This document shows positions 8,272 through 17,401 of a DNA stretch of 23,800 nt, in pieces (within the stretch, counting starts at the first letter, position 1; the number at the start of each line of letters is the position of its first letter). The position numbers and the translations under genes were made by a program. The notes below the pieces were generated by a model that worked only from the letters and a program-made list of their open reading frames with translations, was not told where the DNA came from and did not search any database. The DNA comes from PVC group bacterium (GTDB taxonomy: Bacteria > Verrucomicrobiota > Kiritimatiellia > UBA8416 > PXDI01): positions 1-23,800 of the forward strand of contig PXDI01000035.1 in NCBI GenBank assembly GCA_003565095.1. Reading direction: 5' to 3'.

Positions 8272-10236
8272 ATGATGAAATTGACGCAGCGGTTTTTGGT
8301 GGTTGGTTTGGCGGCAAGTATGCTGTCGGTGGCGGTATGTTTTGCGGCAGACGGCGCGGATGAGGTAATAAGGGTGGTGATTCCCGGCGATGCGCTGGTG
8401 GTAAATGATCAGGCTGAAGTGCCGCGCGGACTGTTTGGGGTGCATGCGTTTGACCGGCTGAATGCTGAAACGATACAAGAATACGGGATTGAATGCAGCC
8501 GGCATATTCATTTTGCGCCCGGGGCGGGCAGCATAGCACTCCGTTCTGACGGCAGTATAAAAGATCCGTTTAATCTTATGAGTGTGGTGATTGACTGTCA
8601 GGGTGACCGTTATCATCCCGCGACGGTTCTGACCAATCCTGATTATGAAAAATTCTTTACCCGGATCGGGCGTGCCTATGGTGAGGCCTGCCTGGCGGCC
8701 GGTTGGCCGGGCGTGGTTGAGTTTTGGAATGAGCCGTATTTAAACTGGGCTTCCCGCTCACACGGCGGCGGCCGCAATCACTATCATCCCAAGTGGTATG
8801 ATCAGTCTTCAGCGGTTGACGGCGGCAAGGTTACAATTAAGGGCTGGAGTGAACCATTGGAGCATCTGCGCTGGCGCAGGTTCTGGGCCCGTGGGGAAGA
8901 TGACCGGATCTACTACGGAGTTAAAATTCCTGAGGGGTTGAAGCCCGGGGACACGTTTGTTGGAGCCAGTCCATCAAACTGGTATTTCACTAATCGTGAT
9001 GAACAGACCTTTACGGTGGTAGAAGAATGGGGGGTTGAGGATCCGACGCAGGTCGGATTCTGGTCGGGGCGGCAGAATCTTGATTTTTATTTATGGATGT
9101 TTGTGCCATTTGCACGTGCGGTCAAAGAGGCCAATCCGGATGTCAAGGTTATCGGCGGGTGGGATTTTAATCCGGCCGCCGGCGGGTGGAATGTTTTCAG
9201 TGAGCTGACAGTGCCGATTATTGATGCGACGATTGAGTGGCTGGATGGCATAGCCGAGCATCATTACGGCATCTATACACGCTCAATGCCGGCCTGGTAT
9301 GAAGTGATTTGCGCTTACGCAGTAAGCCGGCACGGCAAGTGGTTGAAAACATATAACACCGAGTGCGGCGGAGAGCTTGATCCGGCGCTGCATGGTCTGG
9401 TGGAGCTGGATGAAGAGCTGCGTGATACTGCGCGGCGTCAGGCGGCGCAGGCCACCTATATGCTGCGCGATATTATTGAGCTGGCGTATCATTCGCCGGC
9501 CAAGGTTGGTTCGCGCACGACCCATCATCCGCAACACAATCCGGGGATGCTGTGGGCTTTACGCTTTTTGCGCGATTTGCGCGGTTCACTGCTGGCAGTT
9601 GAGTGTGATGATCCCGACACATGGACAGTTGCTGCGTTAAACAGCAACAGCGTAGTTGTGGTAATCTTCAATAATGCGCGGGAGCTTCGCAACATCGAGG
9701 CGGTGATAACGGTGCCGGGCGGGGGGGGCTTTACGGCCGGCCGGATTGAACGGCTGGTGGTTGATCCGGCAGACGGCGCGCTTGGCATTGAATCGCGTGA
9801 GTTTTTTACGGAAGGAAACAGGCGCGTTGTTTCAGTAGCTGAGCCGGTACAGCGACACGAGGCATTGAAGGTGGTATTGGCCGTGGGTGGTGATCTTCTT
9901 CCGGCGCGGACACGACATCAGCGCCAGTATTTTGCACGGGAGGGGGTGTTATTGCCGGTGGGGGAAGCGGCGGAAACGGCGGTACACGTGGCGGTTCCGT
10001 CGGAGCATGCGGTGGGGGCCGGGCGTGCCTGGTTGAAGCTGGTGCTTGAAGGTGTAGGTGAAGATGCGCCAGTAGTCACATTGAACGGCCGGGCGTTGGA
10101 TTTTCCGGCGCGCAATTGGACAACCATGCACCCGGTTGATCCGGCATTGATAAAACCGGAGAACCGGTTGGTGTTTACCGCCGCCGGCAAGCCTTATCAG
10201 GTGAATGTCGTCAGCATTGTAATTGAAACTGAATAG
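8272..10236 (+). CDS. Secreted glycoside hydrolase, clan GH-A-like
   Basis: 654-residue exported protein. The N-terminus is a signal peptide (KLTQRFLVVGLAASMLSVAV, cleavage probably after CFA near residue 25). Two segments look like the catalytic pair of (beta/alpha)8 clan GH-A retaining enzymes: F-W-N-E-P-Y with Glu154 as acid/base, and K-T-Y-N-T-E-C-G-G-E with Glu364 as nucleophile; they are about 210 residues apart. A G-G-W-D-F-N strand and A-E-H-H-Y-G-I motif lie between them. Residues from about 440 onward are beta-rich and probably form one or two accessory sandwich domains. I cannot assign a GH family; agarase/porphyranase-like GH86 or GH39-like enzymes are possibilities. The nearby sulfatase suggests a sulfated algal or host glycan (inference). 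GGGGG precedes two consecutive ATGs (8272 and 8275); the second has slightly better spacing. It converges with the next gene, 3 bases apart. Confidence 0.72.
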   Translation: MMKLTQRFLVVGLAASMLSVAVCFAADGADEVIRVVIPGDALVVNDQAEVPRGLFGVHAFDRLNAETIQEYGIECSRHIHFAPGAGSIALRSDGSIKDPFNLMSVVIDCQGDRYHPATVLTNPDYEKFFTRIGRAYGEACLAAGWPGVVEFWNEPYLNWASRSHGGGRNHYHPKWYDQSSAVDGGKVTIKGWSEPLEHLRWRRFWARGEDDRIYYGVKIPEGLKPGDTFVGASPSNWYFTNRDEQTFTVVEEWGVEDPTQVGFWSGRQNLDFYLWMFVPFARAVKEANPDVKVIGGWDFNPAAGGWNVFSELTVPIIDATIEWLDGIAEHHYGIYTRSMPAWYEVICAYAVSRHGKWLKTYNTECGGELDPALHGLVELDEELRDTARRQAAQATYMLRDIIELAYHSPAKVGSRTTHHPQHNPGMLWALRFLRDLRGSLLAVECDDPDTWTVAALNSNSVVVVIFNNARELRNIEAVITVPGGGGFTAGRIERLVVDPADGALGIESREFFTEGNRRVVSVAEPVQRHEALKVVLAVGGDLLPARTRHQRQYFAREGVLLPVGEAAETAVHVAVPSEHAVGAGRAWLKLVLEGVGEDAPVVTLNGRALDFPARNWTTMHPVDPALIKPENRLVFTAAGKPYQVNVVSIVIETE

Positions 10237-10239
10237 TGT

Positions 10240-12429
10240 TTACGGGCGTCCGGGGTTCCAGATTTCCAAGTAGACAATTTCGTCATTTTCCGAACGATCG
10301 GCGGCAAGACCCAGTTGGCCCTTTTTCAGTTCGAATATGCCGTGGAAATTAATTCCGCTGCCGGTCGGCCGTGATCTGCGGATGGAAATACGTCCGTCAA
10401 CAGCGGCGGTGTGTTTTCCGTAGGTTACTTCGGCCCGGGCGGTATTGGCACCGGTCAGGGTGATTTTCACGCTGACATCCTGATAGCCGTCCGGAGTCCC
10501 GCCGAGAATGCGTTGGCGGTTGAGTGGTGCATCGCCCATTTCGACCGCATCGCCGCTGGCTGCCAGCGTATAACTGCCTGAACCGGCGGCATCAACCTGT
10601 GCTCCGCCTTCCGGGTGTGCCATGTAGAACGCCGGCCACATTTTGTGTGCGCCATCGCGCAGAATGATCAGCGAGTGATCGCGGTTCATTCCGCGGCTGA
10701 CATTGAAGGTGCCGGTTAGCGCCTCACCATCGCCGACCGTCGGGGTTACCGATGCACTTAAGGCTGATTTCCCGCTGTCCGGAACAGTCAGGCCTTCCGG
10801 CAGGGTATCCATTTGGAGAATCACGTACATGCCGTCGATATTTCCACCGCCGAAATCTTTTTGCGCATTGTTGCGCGGGGCGAATTTTTCGTTAAACTCA
10901 GCGCCTGTGACAAACATAACCATAGTTTTGTCGCCGACACGCGCGGAACTGGTTTCGATTCCCCCGATGCGGCCGCGGGAGTAGCGCACCATTGGTACCT
11001 TGCCGGCACCCGGCAGGGCTGAAGAGAAGCGGATCTGGGTCATGGCTTCATTGAGAACCGCGACAAAAGTTCCGCCAATGTAGTCGTCTGCTTCATGGTT
11101 CAAGGTGTTCAGTTTCAGGCTGCCGGTTTCGATCAGGCCGAAAGCCGAACTACCTGCCAGCAGCACGGAATTGTCGGCGGCGGCGGCGAGCGTTCTGATT
11201 TGTGTCGAGCTGGGCGCATTGCGGCTGGCCAGATAGCCTATGAAATTACTTTTAGCCAAAGGCTCCCCGGTTTCAAAGCAAAGGCGGATTATGTGAGCAA
11301 ATGAGCCGACTCCGGCACCCCAGGTGCTGAAACCCAGGCCGGTTTTGCGTCCGGTACGGGCTTCGACGGCGCGGTAAACACTGGTTTTCAGGTCATACGG
11401 CGCCCACTCAAGGACCGAGTTTCCGCCGTCCGACCAGCCGTAAAGTATCGGGTTGCCGTGAATATCAAAAGCGGCTCCGCGTATTTCTGAATCGCTGACC
11501 AACCGGCTCCAATTCATGCCGACGAGGCGGGAGTTCCATTTGTAAAAGACAGCAATATTGCTGTTGTCGGCATCACGAAAGACCAGAAACGGCTGGCGCC
11601 ATGGTTCATAACCGGTGCGGGTATGATTCATGGCGCCGGCAACGTAGCCGTGGTGGTGATGAGAACGAACACCCGCCCATGAGTTATGGATGCTGCCGGG
11701 AGAACTGCTCAGAATTTCTCCTGCGGGGCTGATGTATCTGGCATGAACTCCGATAAGGCTGATGCGCCCGTCCGGGAGCTCGGCAATTTTCGGAGGTTGT
11801 TCAGTATTATCGGCAAGCAGCAGCCCCCACAGTATTCCTTGCAGATCAGGGCGCATGCGAATCAGAAAAACACGTCCACGGTCACTGATGCCATCTTCGT
11901 TTACAAAGCGTCCATCGGTCAGGCTGGCAAAGTTTTCGCCGGCGATACCGGCAACATAGACGGAGCCATCCTGTGCGGCGGTCATATCGGTAATTGTTCC
12001 CGCGCTCCACGGAAAACGGACGACCTGTTGGACGCTGCTGTAGCCGGGAGCCAGTCTTACAATAAATCCTGCGCCGGCGGTGTGGGTCCAGTTCGGCGGT
12101 TGAATTGCGTTATTACGTCCGCTGCGTGGCATAGTGAAATCCGGGGCCGGGCGGTCTGTACCGATGACACTAATGCGGGTTCCGGCCGGTTCAAAGGCCG
12201 GGCCGTAGGCATTGCCGCCAAGCAGTGCGGTGCCGTCCGGCAGGAATGCCCCTGCGCACAGATATTCATCCCCGCTGCCGCCGAAATAGCCGGCGGCTAC
12301 CGGAACGGCGGGGTTGGCGGGGTTCATATACTGCCGCGTGTATTGATGAAAACGGGTGTCCTGGGCTAATCCGTTGGTTACGAGAAACGCTATTACTGCC
12401 AAACTGCAAACCAATCCCTTCTTACGCAT
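10240..12429 (-). CDS. Secreted protein of unknown function, probable beta-propeller
   Basis: 729-residue protein with a clear signal peptide (MRKKGLVCSLAVIAFLVTNG, cleavage probably after GLA-Q). AGGAGA lies just upstream of the ATG at 12429; a longer frame to 12486 overlaps the previous gene and is not used. The body has recurring strand-turn patterns such as YFGGSGDEYLCAGAFLPDG, D-G-S-V-Y-V-A-G-I-A-G and D-N-S-V-L-L-A-G-S, about one per blade. They resemble the SBBP-type or quinoprotein-like repeats of extracellular propellers. The last 130 residues form a different beta-rich domain (L-T-G-T-F-N-V-S-R-G, then V-K-I-T-L-T-G-A-N-T). No catalytic motif was recognised. It follows the FG-GAP gene by 22 bases and is the last gene of that unit. 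An adhesin, a sugar-binding protein or a lyase-like propeller are all possible. Confidence 0.7.
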   Translation of the reverse strand: MRKKGLVCSLAVIAFLVTNGLAQDTRFHQYTRQYMNPANPAVPVAAGYFGGSGDEYLCAGAFLPDGTALLGGNAYGPAFEPAGTRISVIGTDRPAPDFTMPRSGRNNAIQPPNWTHTAGAGFIVRLAPGYSSVQQVVRFPWSAGTITDMTAAQDGSVYVAGIAGENFASLTDGRFVNEDGISDRGRVFLIRMRPDLQGILWGLLLADNTEQPPKIAELPDGRISLIGVHARYISPAGEILSSSPGSIHNSWAGVRSHHHHGYVAGAMNHTRTGYEPWRQPFLVFRDADNSNIAVFYKWNSRLVGMNWSRLVSDSEIRGAAFDIHGNPILYGWSDGGNSVLEWAPYDLKTSVYRAVEARTGRKTGLGFSTWGAGVGSFAHIIRLCFETGEPLAKSNFIGYLASRNAPSSTQIRTLAAAADNSVLLAGSSAFGLIETGSLKLNTLNHEADDYIGGTFVAVLNEAMTQIRFSSALPGAGKVPMVRYSRGRIGGIETSSARVGDKTMVMFVTGAEFNEKFAPRNNAQKDFGGGNIDGMYVILQMDTLPEGLTVPDSGKSALSASVTPTVGDGEALTGTFNVSRGMNRDHSLIILRDGAHKMWPAFYMAHPEGGAQVDAAGSGSYTLAASGDAVEMGDAPLNRQRILGGTPDGYQDVSVKITLTGANTARAEVTYGKHTAAVDGRISIRRSRPTGSGINFHGIFELKKGQLGLAADRSENDEIVYLEIWNPGRP

Positions 12430-12451
12430 CTGCTTCTCCTGTTCTTTTATT

Positions 12452-14272
12452 TCAATCAAGATAAATGAACTGTCTGCCGTCTTCAACTATAACTTCTTTT
12501 TCCTGCCAGTCTGCGCCGCCTGCGCGCCAGCGAATCTGCAGCGGGCCGGGTTCGTTGCGTCCCATCGCGGTTTCCTGTCCCGGCAGCAGGGTTCTCACGC
12601 CGTAGAAGCGGTCGCCGTCATGTGCGCTGACCATAAAGGGAGCGCGCGCCAGCGACGATGGAGCAATGCGCAGGGTAACGGCCATGGCCATGTATTCCTC
12701 AACATCCCGGCGCATTACAAGGATTCGGCCGTCTTCGAGCAAGAAGACGATATCTTCCGCACCGCGGTTGTCGAGGTCTACCGCAGCGACAGCAGTCTGT
12801 CCGGCATAGATGGCTTGCGGAAGATCCTCGCTGTCGAGATCTTCGGCAAAGCCGTAAACCATGAAACCGCGGCTGAAGAAATAATGCGGCCCCATTCCGG
12901 GGTTGCACAGAACCAGATCGGGGCGGCCGTCATTATTGAAATCGGTTACCAGCGCGTCACGCATTTGCGGGTTTGAGATATAGCTGAACTCGCCTGAATG
13001 GCTAAAGCGTTCGATAAATTGGCCGTCACCGGCATTCCACCATATTTTTCTGCCGTTTGCCCCGATGGCCAGAATGTCCTTGCGTCCGGTCGCAGCAAAA
13101 TCGGCGCAACGGACAATACGCGGTTCGCCGATGGCGTCGATTCCATTAATGGCGGCACCTTTAGAAAACCCTTTGCCGGCTTTCTGGTAGCGGACGCCGC
13201 CGGCTGAATGAATTAATACGACATCAATGCTGCCGTTGCCATCCAGATCGGTTACCAGCAATTTGGCGGGTCCCTGAATCTTTGTATCATCGGCGAGCGG
13301 CAGAAGCGTACTTTCCCATGTTCCGTCATTGATGCCGAGCAGGTGAACCCCGTTGTCGGCAGCCACGGCCAGACGTGATTTGCTGCTGCCGGGAACTACA
13401 GCCATATCCCATATTTCTTCCGACAGTGTCAATACAACATCATTTGCGGCAAAAGGTCCGTCGTCACTCCGGCTCCAGATCTGCAATGGCCGTCCGGGGC
13501 TCCAGCTTGCCAGTTCAAGTTTGCCGTTTCCTGAGAAGTCACCCCATGCGGCGCATTGTGATGCGGCGTTTATTCCAAAAGCGCCGCTGATATTTTCAAA
13601 AACCTGCTGTTGCGGATTCCAGCGCAGCAGGGCGTCGTTTTCAGCGCTCATGACATGAATCAAGGCTGGGGTATTTTCGGTAAGTGCTACCGGCATTGCC
13701 GCGACAATCGGAGCGTCAATTTTGCCGGCAAAGATGCTCTCCTGCCATGTTGTACCGGCGACCACCGGCATATCGGGAGCGGGGTGGTTAAGAATCTGGC
13801 GGGTTGCAGCTGCCAGCATATCCGGTGCGCCGAACCATACGGCCTGATAGTCACCTTGGTCAAGGGTTTCGGCCTGCCATACTCCGTCGGCGGTATGGCG
13901 TACCATAATCCAGCGTGTGCCAATCAGAAAGAGTGCCGGTTCATCTGCATCGGTGCCGACAAACAGCATGGTGCGTCTGATCTGATCATTGGCGATAATT
14001 TCTTCAATTTCTTCAATTTCCATATCGATCAGACTTGAAAAATCAAGTGCGGTTGCGGGAACTGCATCTCCCTTGAGTTTTTCGAGTAATTCCAGTTTGA
14101 GCACTTCCGTCTCCTCCGCCGGCGGGGTGTAAGCCAGATAGATGACGCTTTGTGACTGGTTGATTAAGTGGATGGGGGTGAAATCGGGGTTAATGAAGGC
14201 GTGGAGTGTTCCGGTCAGGCTGATTAAGACAAACGCGGCCAGTTGTATGAAGGCGGTGAACTTTGATTGCAT
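12452..14272 (-). CDS. Secreted FG-GAP/VCBS-repeat beta-propeller protein
   Basis: 606-residue exported protein with signal peptide SKFTAFIQLAAFVLISLTG (cleavage probably after LHA). The central and C-terminal parts contain FG-GAP-like repeats with calcium-binding loops: D-L-D-G-N-G-S-I-D-V-V-L, D-F-N-N-D-G-R-P-D-L-V-L-C, D-F-A-A-T-G-R-K-D-I-L-A and D-L-D-N-R-G-A-E-D-I-V-F. Such repeats build integrin-like seven-bladed propellers found in adhesins and in enzymes that bind glycans. A stretch rich in Glu and Ile (M-E-I-E-E-I-E-E-I-I) near residue 85 could be a short coiled coil. The start is supported by AAGGAG 4 bases before the ATG. The gene sits downstream of the pilin cassette, separated by about 410 bases with a transposase remnant, so it may have its own promoter. 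Confidence 0.82.
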   Translation of the reverse strand: MQSKFTAFIQLAAFVLISLTGTLHAFINPDFTPIHLINQSQSVIYLAYTPPAEETEVLKLELLEKLKGDAVPATALDFSSLIDMEIEEIEEIIANDQIRRTMLFVGTDADEPALFLIGTRWIMVRHTADGVWQAETLDQGDYQAVWFGAPDMLAAATRQILNHPAPDMPVVAGTTWQESIFAGKIDAPIVAAMPVALTENTPALIHVMSAENDALLRWNPQQQVFENISGAFGINAASQCAAWGDFSGNGKLELASWSPGRPLQIWSRSDDGPFAANDVVLTLSEEIWDMAVVPGSSKSRLAVAADNGVHLLGINDGTWESTLLPLADDTKIQGPAKLLVTDLDGNGSIDVVLIHSAGGVRYQKAGKGFSKGAAINGIDAIGEPRIVRCADFAATGRKDILAIGANGRKIWWNAGDGQFIERFSHSGEFSYISNPQMRDALVTDFNNDGRPDLVLCNPGMGPHYFFSRGFMVYGFAEDLDSEDLPQAIYAGQTAVAAVDLDNRGAEDIVFLLEDGRILVMRRDVEEYMAMAVTLRIAPSSLARAPFMVSAHDGDRFYGVRTLLPGQETAMGRNEPGPLQIRWRAGGADWQEKEVIVEDGRQFIYLD

Positions 14273-14301
14273 TCTTCTCCTTGTTGATTTTACCTTCAGC
14301 C

Positions 14302-14333
14302 TTCTGCGATATTCATAAACAATTCTCGCAGAA
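14302..14333. repeat. Inverted repeat upstream of the FG-GAP gene
   Basis: TTCTGCGA and TCGCAGAA form perfect 8-bp arms around a 16-base loop, in the leader of the FG-GAP gene. ATTGTAAA lies just upstream in the sense of the gene. The pairing of an ATTGTAAA block with TTCTG...CAGAA arms recalls the elements at 2543 and 20498, but the arms differ in sequence, so a relation is only possible. Confidence 0.35.
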
Positions 14334-14388
14334 CAATTTACAATAACTTTTTTTGAAATACCATCAGCGGTTGTTGTACCTTAAATAT

Positions 14389-14417
14389 GTGACGGAGATT
14401 TCCGTCACGCCTTTTTT
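14389..14417 (+). terminator. Hairpin plus T-tract, terminator-like on the + strand
   Basis: GTGACGGA-GATT-TCCGTCAC is a perfect 8-bp stem with a 4-base loop, followed by GCC and six T. It has the shape of an intrinsic terminator for rightward transcription, yet no + strand gene ends here. Read leftward it would end the pilin operon without a T-tract. It may be a leftover of the mobile element beside it. Confidence 0.35.
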
Positions 14418-14495
14418 CCCGACGCGACAAATTTGCCTGCGACGGAAGGCACACTCCACCTGCGGTTTTCTTATATCCACTCGCCCCGCAGGCTC

Positions 14496-14676
14496 TTACA
14501 GATTTGCGTACAACTGCCGCATCGTGTCCAACCGGCAGTCGCCTTATCCCCAACGCCCGGCGAAAATATCCGACATGCCGATAGGCTTCAATGTCCTCGT
14601 AACTCGTCTTGCCGAAAAACCAGGAGGCCAAAATACGTCCGCACCACATCCGCGTTCGATATCTTCGGCTCCGCCA
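14496..14676 (-). pseudogene. Transposase N-terminal fragment (IS1380-like), frameshifted
   Basis: Fragments of one transposase N-terminus can be read in successive frames. The first gives NADVVRTYFGLLVF, which after a one-base shift in the T5 run near 14622 continues as GKTSYEDIEAYRHVGYFRRA and L-G-I-R-R. A second shift near 14535 gives RLDTMRQLYANL and then a stop. The GLL-GKT-YE-IE-YR---FFRRALGI pattern is typical of IS1380-group DDE transposases, and the R-L-D-x-x-R-Q piece may be its next helix. The family usually has over 400 residues, so most of the gene, including the catalytic part, is gone. It abuts the stop of the GspK-like gene and sits between the pilin cassette and the secreted propeller genes. 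The rest of the 412-base gap 14273-14685 holds only the two hairpins listed. Confidence 0.55.
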
Positions 14677-14685
14677 CAGCGCAGG

Positions 14686-17382
14686 TCACGGGTTTAAATA
14701 CTTGAATGTACGGTTAATGACCCTGCCGGTCCATATATCGGTCCAGAAGACAGCCATTGCTCGTCTTTCTGAAGTGCGGGATGCATTTTCGTTTACATAG
14801 TAATCCCAGTCCCCGCCCACGGTTTCGAATTGATGATGCGCTCTGACGTAGCTGGCGGCTATGATTGCCATGAACATATTCTGTCGCGTATTGAAAAAAC
14901 CGCAACTGTTGCGAATAATCGCTTCCTTCTCGAAATTGGACAAGTCTTCAAGCCCGGGAACCGCTTCGGTGAACAGCGCACGCACCCGTCCCATATCCGA
15001 AACTTCATAAAAGAAATTGTTCGGCAGTGAATCGCCGGTGACACGCCCCACTTCATATGTAACATTGCTGGAAGTGTGCGCCAGAATCGCCTCGGCAACA
15101 TTCCTGTCGTAGTTATTGTCATCCCCCAGAATCAGGTCGATATCAGACAAATCCTGATCGGGATGCAAATCTAAAGGCATCATTTTAAAAGCGGCGCGTA
15201 ACACCTCCACATGTTCGGTGTTCGGGTTAATCATGCCTTTCAGCGCTCTTACTTCGTTCGTATTTATGAGTGTGAATGTATCGACAACGCGATGAAGGGC
15301 GCCGACCGTTCCGGTCTCGGTCTGGTCAGCGTAGGGATGGCGGAAAAGCCGCAGGGTTTTCCAAGGCGCATATGCCAGATAAGCCAATTCGCCGACAGTG
15401 CGCAGCGGTTTGTTGGCGGTGTACATATAGGTGTAATGCTCGTGGAACGTGTCGTCAGTCTCATCCCATGCGCCGTCGGTGAGGTTGGTTGCCTGGGAAA
15501 GATAGTTGGTTGTCCAATGATTGTAGTTGGAAATGGTAACATAACGCATGTCCGTGAATAATTGCGTGCGCCAGTAATTTTCGTCATCAAGGTCGTAGTT
15601 AAAGCGCGGGTCAAGGGCCTCGATACTTAGTATGTTTGTGACCGATGTCGATTCACCCGGATCAGGTGCCAAAACGTTGTCGGGAATCGTTATCTCGAAA
15701 AAGGAGTCGACGGGCTGTTGTCTGAGCATGTCGACCAGGTTCATTCCGGGCCCCCAGTTGGCCTCAAGCGCTGCACGGTTGATGTTCACTTTAACGACAG
15801 TTTGATCCCGTAATGTATCAAAGTTGTTGTGATCACTGATAATCGCGTCAAACAAGTTCGGTGCGTTCCGGCTGGTAATTACCTCAAAATCCCGCGGTCC
15901 CATATCGAAAATATGATTGAAGTCCATGATTTGAGTCAAAGATACGGCAGCTGACGGGTTCTCTACTGTTATCCTCCAGCGGTTGTTACGGCGCCCTAAT
16001 TGATAGGGCATGGTTCCGTCGTGGGAATTGCTGCGGGGGTCCCAGATGTACGGATTCCATATTTCAATAAACCCGGTGCATTCGACCGTCAGTGTATAGT
16101 TGGTGTTGGCGTCAGTTGTGATTGTGAATACCGCTTCAACAATTAATTCGTTGAACTTTCCTGCCGGTTCCTGATTCGGGTATCCCTGCGGTAAACCGCG
16201 CGGTTCGTAGTCCTCGTCAACGTAATCCTTCAAACCGGCAATCAACCAGTCAAGCACGGTCTCGCCGGGGTTTGCATCAAACGGGAAAGCGTCTCTGAAG
16301 GCATCGCGCAAGCGGTCTTCATCCGACCAGTTTAACGGGTCATCCCCGGCAATATATGCCGCCGGAGCGATCATGTCACGGACATCGCGCGAGGGATTTC
16401 GTGATCGCGCCAGGGGTTCATCATCGCCTCGAGTGCGCCGCAGATATTCACCGACCGGAAAGTGAGAAAAGGGGAAGAAGAAAGTATTGACATGATTATT
16501 GTAAGGGAGGTCCAGAATACGGATCATGTCTTCCCATGTTTCGGCCTGCGGGCGGTCGCCGGGATTCAAACCCGATCTATGGAGTCGATCCGCACCAGGC
16601 AGCTCTGATGTGTTGATTTCGAGTACATTGGTGCCATATCGCCGCGTAGCGGCGTTAGCCGGGCTGGTCAGGGCTATCGGGTCAAGATAGCCCGAACAAT
16701 TGACATTAATAATCGAGAAAACGATCGGTTCAGTTTGCATTCCCCGCAAGGATTGCGGATGGGTACAGGCGTAGTCACTATATGCGCTTACGCTGGCGCC
16801 AATGCGGAAAGTGCTGCTCCACCAGGCGTGTCCACCGCCTTGAACCCGGTTTTCGGCAGGCTGGGAATAAATCTCACCGGTAATGGAATCGCGATATTCG
16901 TCTTCCCAGCCGGAAAGCCGCCATGCGTCCGCGCGGGCCGGTCCCGGAATATAATGTTCCGCACTCTCGAACAGTCCGACGACTCTGCCGGAATCACGAT
17001 CGTTTCTGCCATACACCCCGAAAGGGAGCCAGGCGTTTGAGGTTTGCGGGCGCCCCCTGGTTTCGCGCCTGACATAACGGTTGCCGATGAGCCGCTTAGG
17101 ATAAGGCACGAAGACTTGATGCGGATTGCTGTTATAGTCTACAGTGACATGTCCCGCAATTCTTGCGTTGACATCGGTTGCGGCTCTGGCCAGGCATGAC
17201 ATCACTGCCTGGCGTGCCTGCATCCCGTCGGTAGCGGCCTGTGCGGCCGAGCGTTCGGTTTGCATGGATACGGCAAAAGTAAATGCCAGCAGCAGGAGCA
17301 GTGAGAGCAGGCCGATCGTTATAATCAGAGCCACTCCCGCCCGGCGGTCTGCCGGCGGCAGCGGGTTTTTGAACGTTCTCAT
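14686..17382 (-). CDS. Very large GspK-like pseudopilin / Verru_Chthon cassette protein A-like
   Basis: 898-residue protein with a prepilin-like N-terminus: a short basic leader, then R-R-A-G (Gly16) followed by VALIITIGLLSLLLLLAFTF. Glutamate at mature position 5 is absent, as in GspK/XcpX tip pseudopilins. Near residue 714 the segment G-M-I-N-P-N-T-E-H-V-E-V-L matches the I-N-x-N-T---V-L signature of GspK. Ordinary GspK has about 320 residues; this one is almost three times longer, with a large Asn/Asp/Tyr-rich extracellular region. Size, N-terminus and place after three prepilin genes match protein A of the four-gene Verru_Chthon cassette (as I recall that family). The start at 17382 has AGGAG 7 bases upstream; longer starts overlap the previous gene. 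Likely role: tip or capping subunit of a pseudopilus. Confidence 0.75.
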   Translation of the reverse strand: MRTFKNPLPPADRRAGVALIITIGLLSLLLLLAFTFAVSMQTERSAAQAATDGMQARQAVMSCLARAATDVNARIAGHVTVDYNSNPHQVFVPYPKRLIGNRYVRRETRGRPQTSNAWLPFGVYGRNDRDSGRVVGLFESAEHYIPGPARADAWRLSGWEDEYRDSITGEIYSQPAENRVQGGGHAWWSSTFRIGASVSAYSDYACTHPQSLRGMQTEPIVFSIINVNCSGYLDPIALTSPANAATRRYGTNVLEINTSELPGADRLHRSGLNPGDRPQAETWEDMIRILDLPYNNHVNTFFFPFSHFPVGEYLRRTRGDDEPLARSRNPSRDVRDMIAPAAYIAGDDPLNWSDEDRLRDAFRDAFPFDANPGETVLDWLIAGLKDYVDEDYEPRGLPQGYPNQEPAGKFNELIVEAVFTITTDANTNYTLTVECTGFIEIWNPYIWDPRSNSHDGTMPYQLGRRNNRWRITVENPSAAVSLTQIMDFNHIFDMGPRDFEVITSRNAPNLFDAIISDHNNFDTLRDQTVVKVNINRAALEANWGPGMNLVDMLRQQPVDSFFEITIPDNVLAPDPGESTSVTNILSIEALDPRFNYDLDDENYWRTQLFTDMRYVTISNYNHWTTNYLSQATNLTDGAWDETDDTFHEHYTYMYTANKPLRTVGELAYLAYAPWKTLRLFRHPYADQTETGTVGALHRVVDTFTLINTNEVRALKGMINPNTEHVEVLRAAFKMMPLDLHPDQDLSDIDLILGDDNNYDRNVAEAILAHTSSNVTYEVGRVTGDSLPNNFFYEVSDMGRVRALFTEAVPGLEDLSNFEKEAIIRNSCGFFNTRQNMFMAIIAASYVRAHHQFETVGGDWDYYVNENASRTSERRAMAVFWTDIWTGRVINRTFKYLNP

Positions 17383-17401
17383 AATTAATCTCCTCATCAT
17401 C

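Noticed and set aside
11686..12369. 227-residue + strand frame
   Set aside because: It is antisense to the secreted propeller gene, which has a signal peptide and a good ribosome site.
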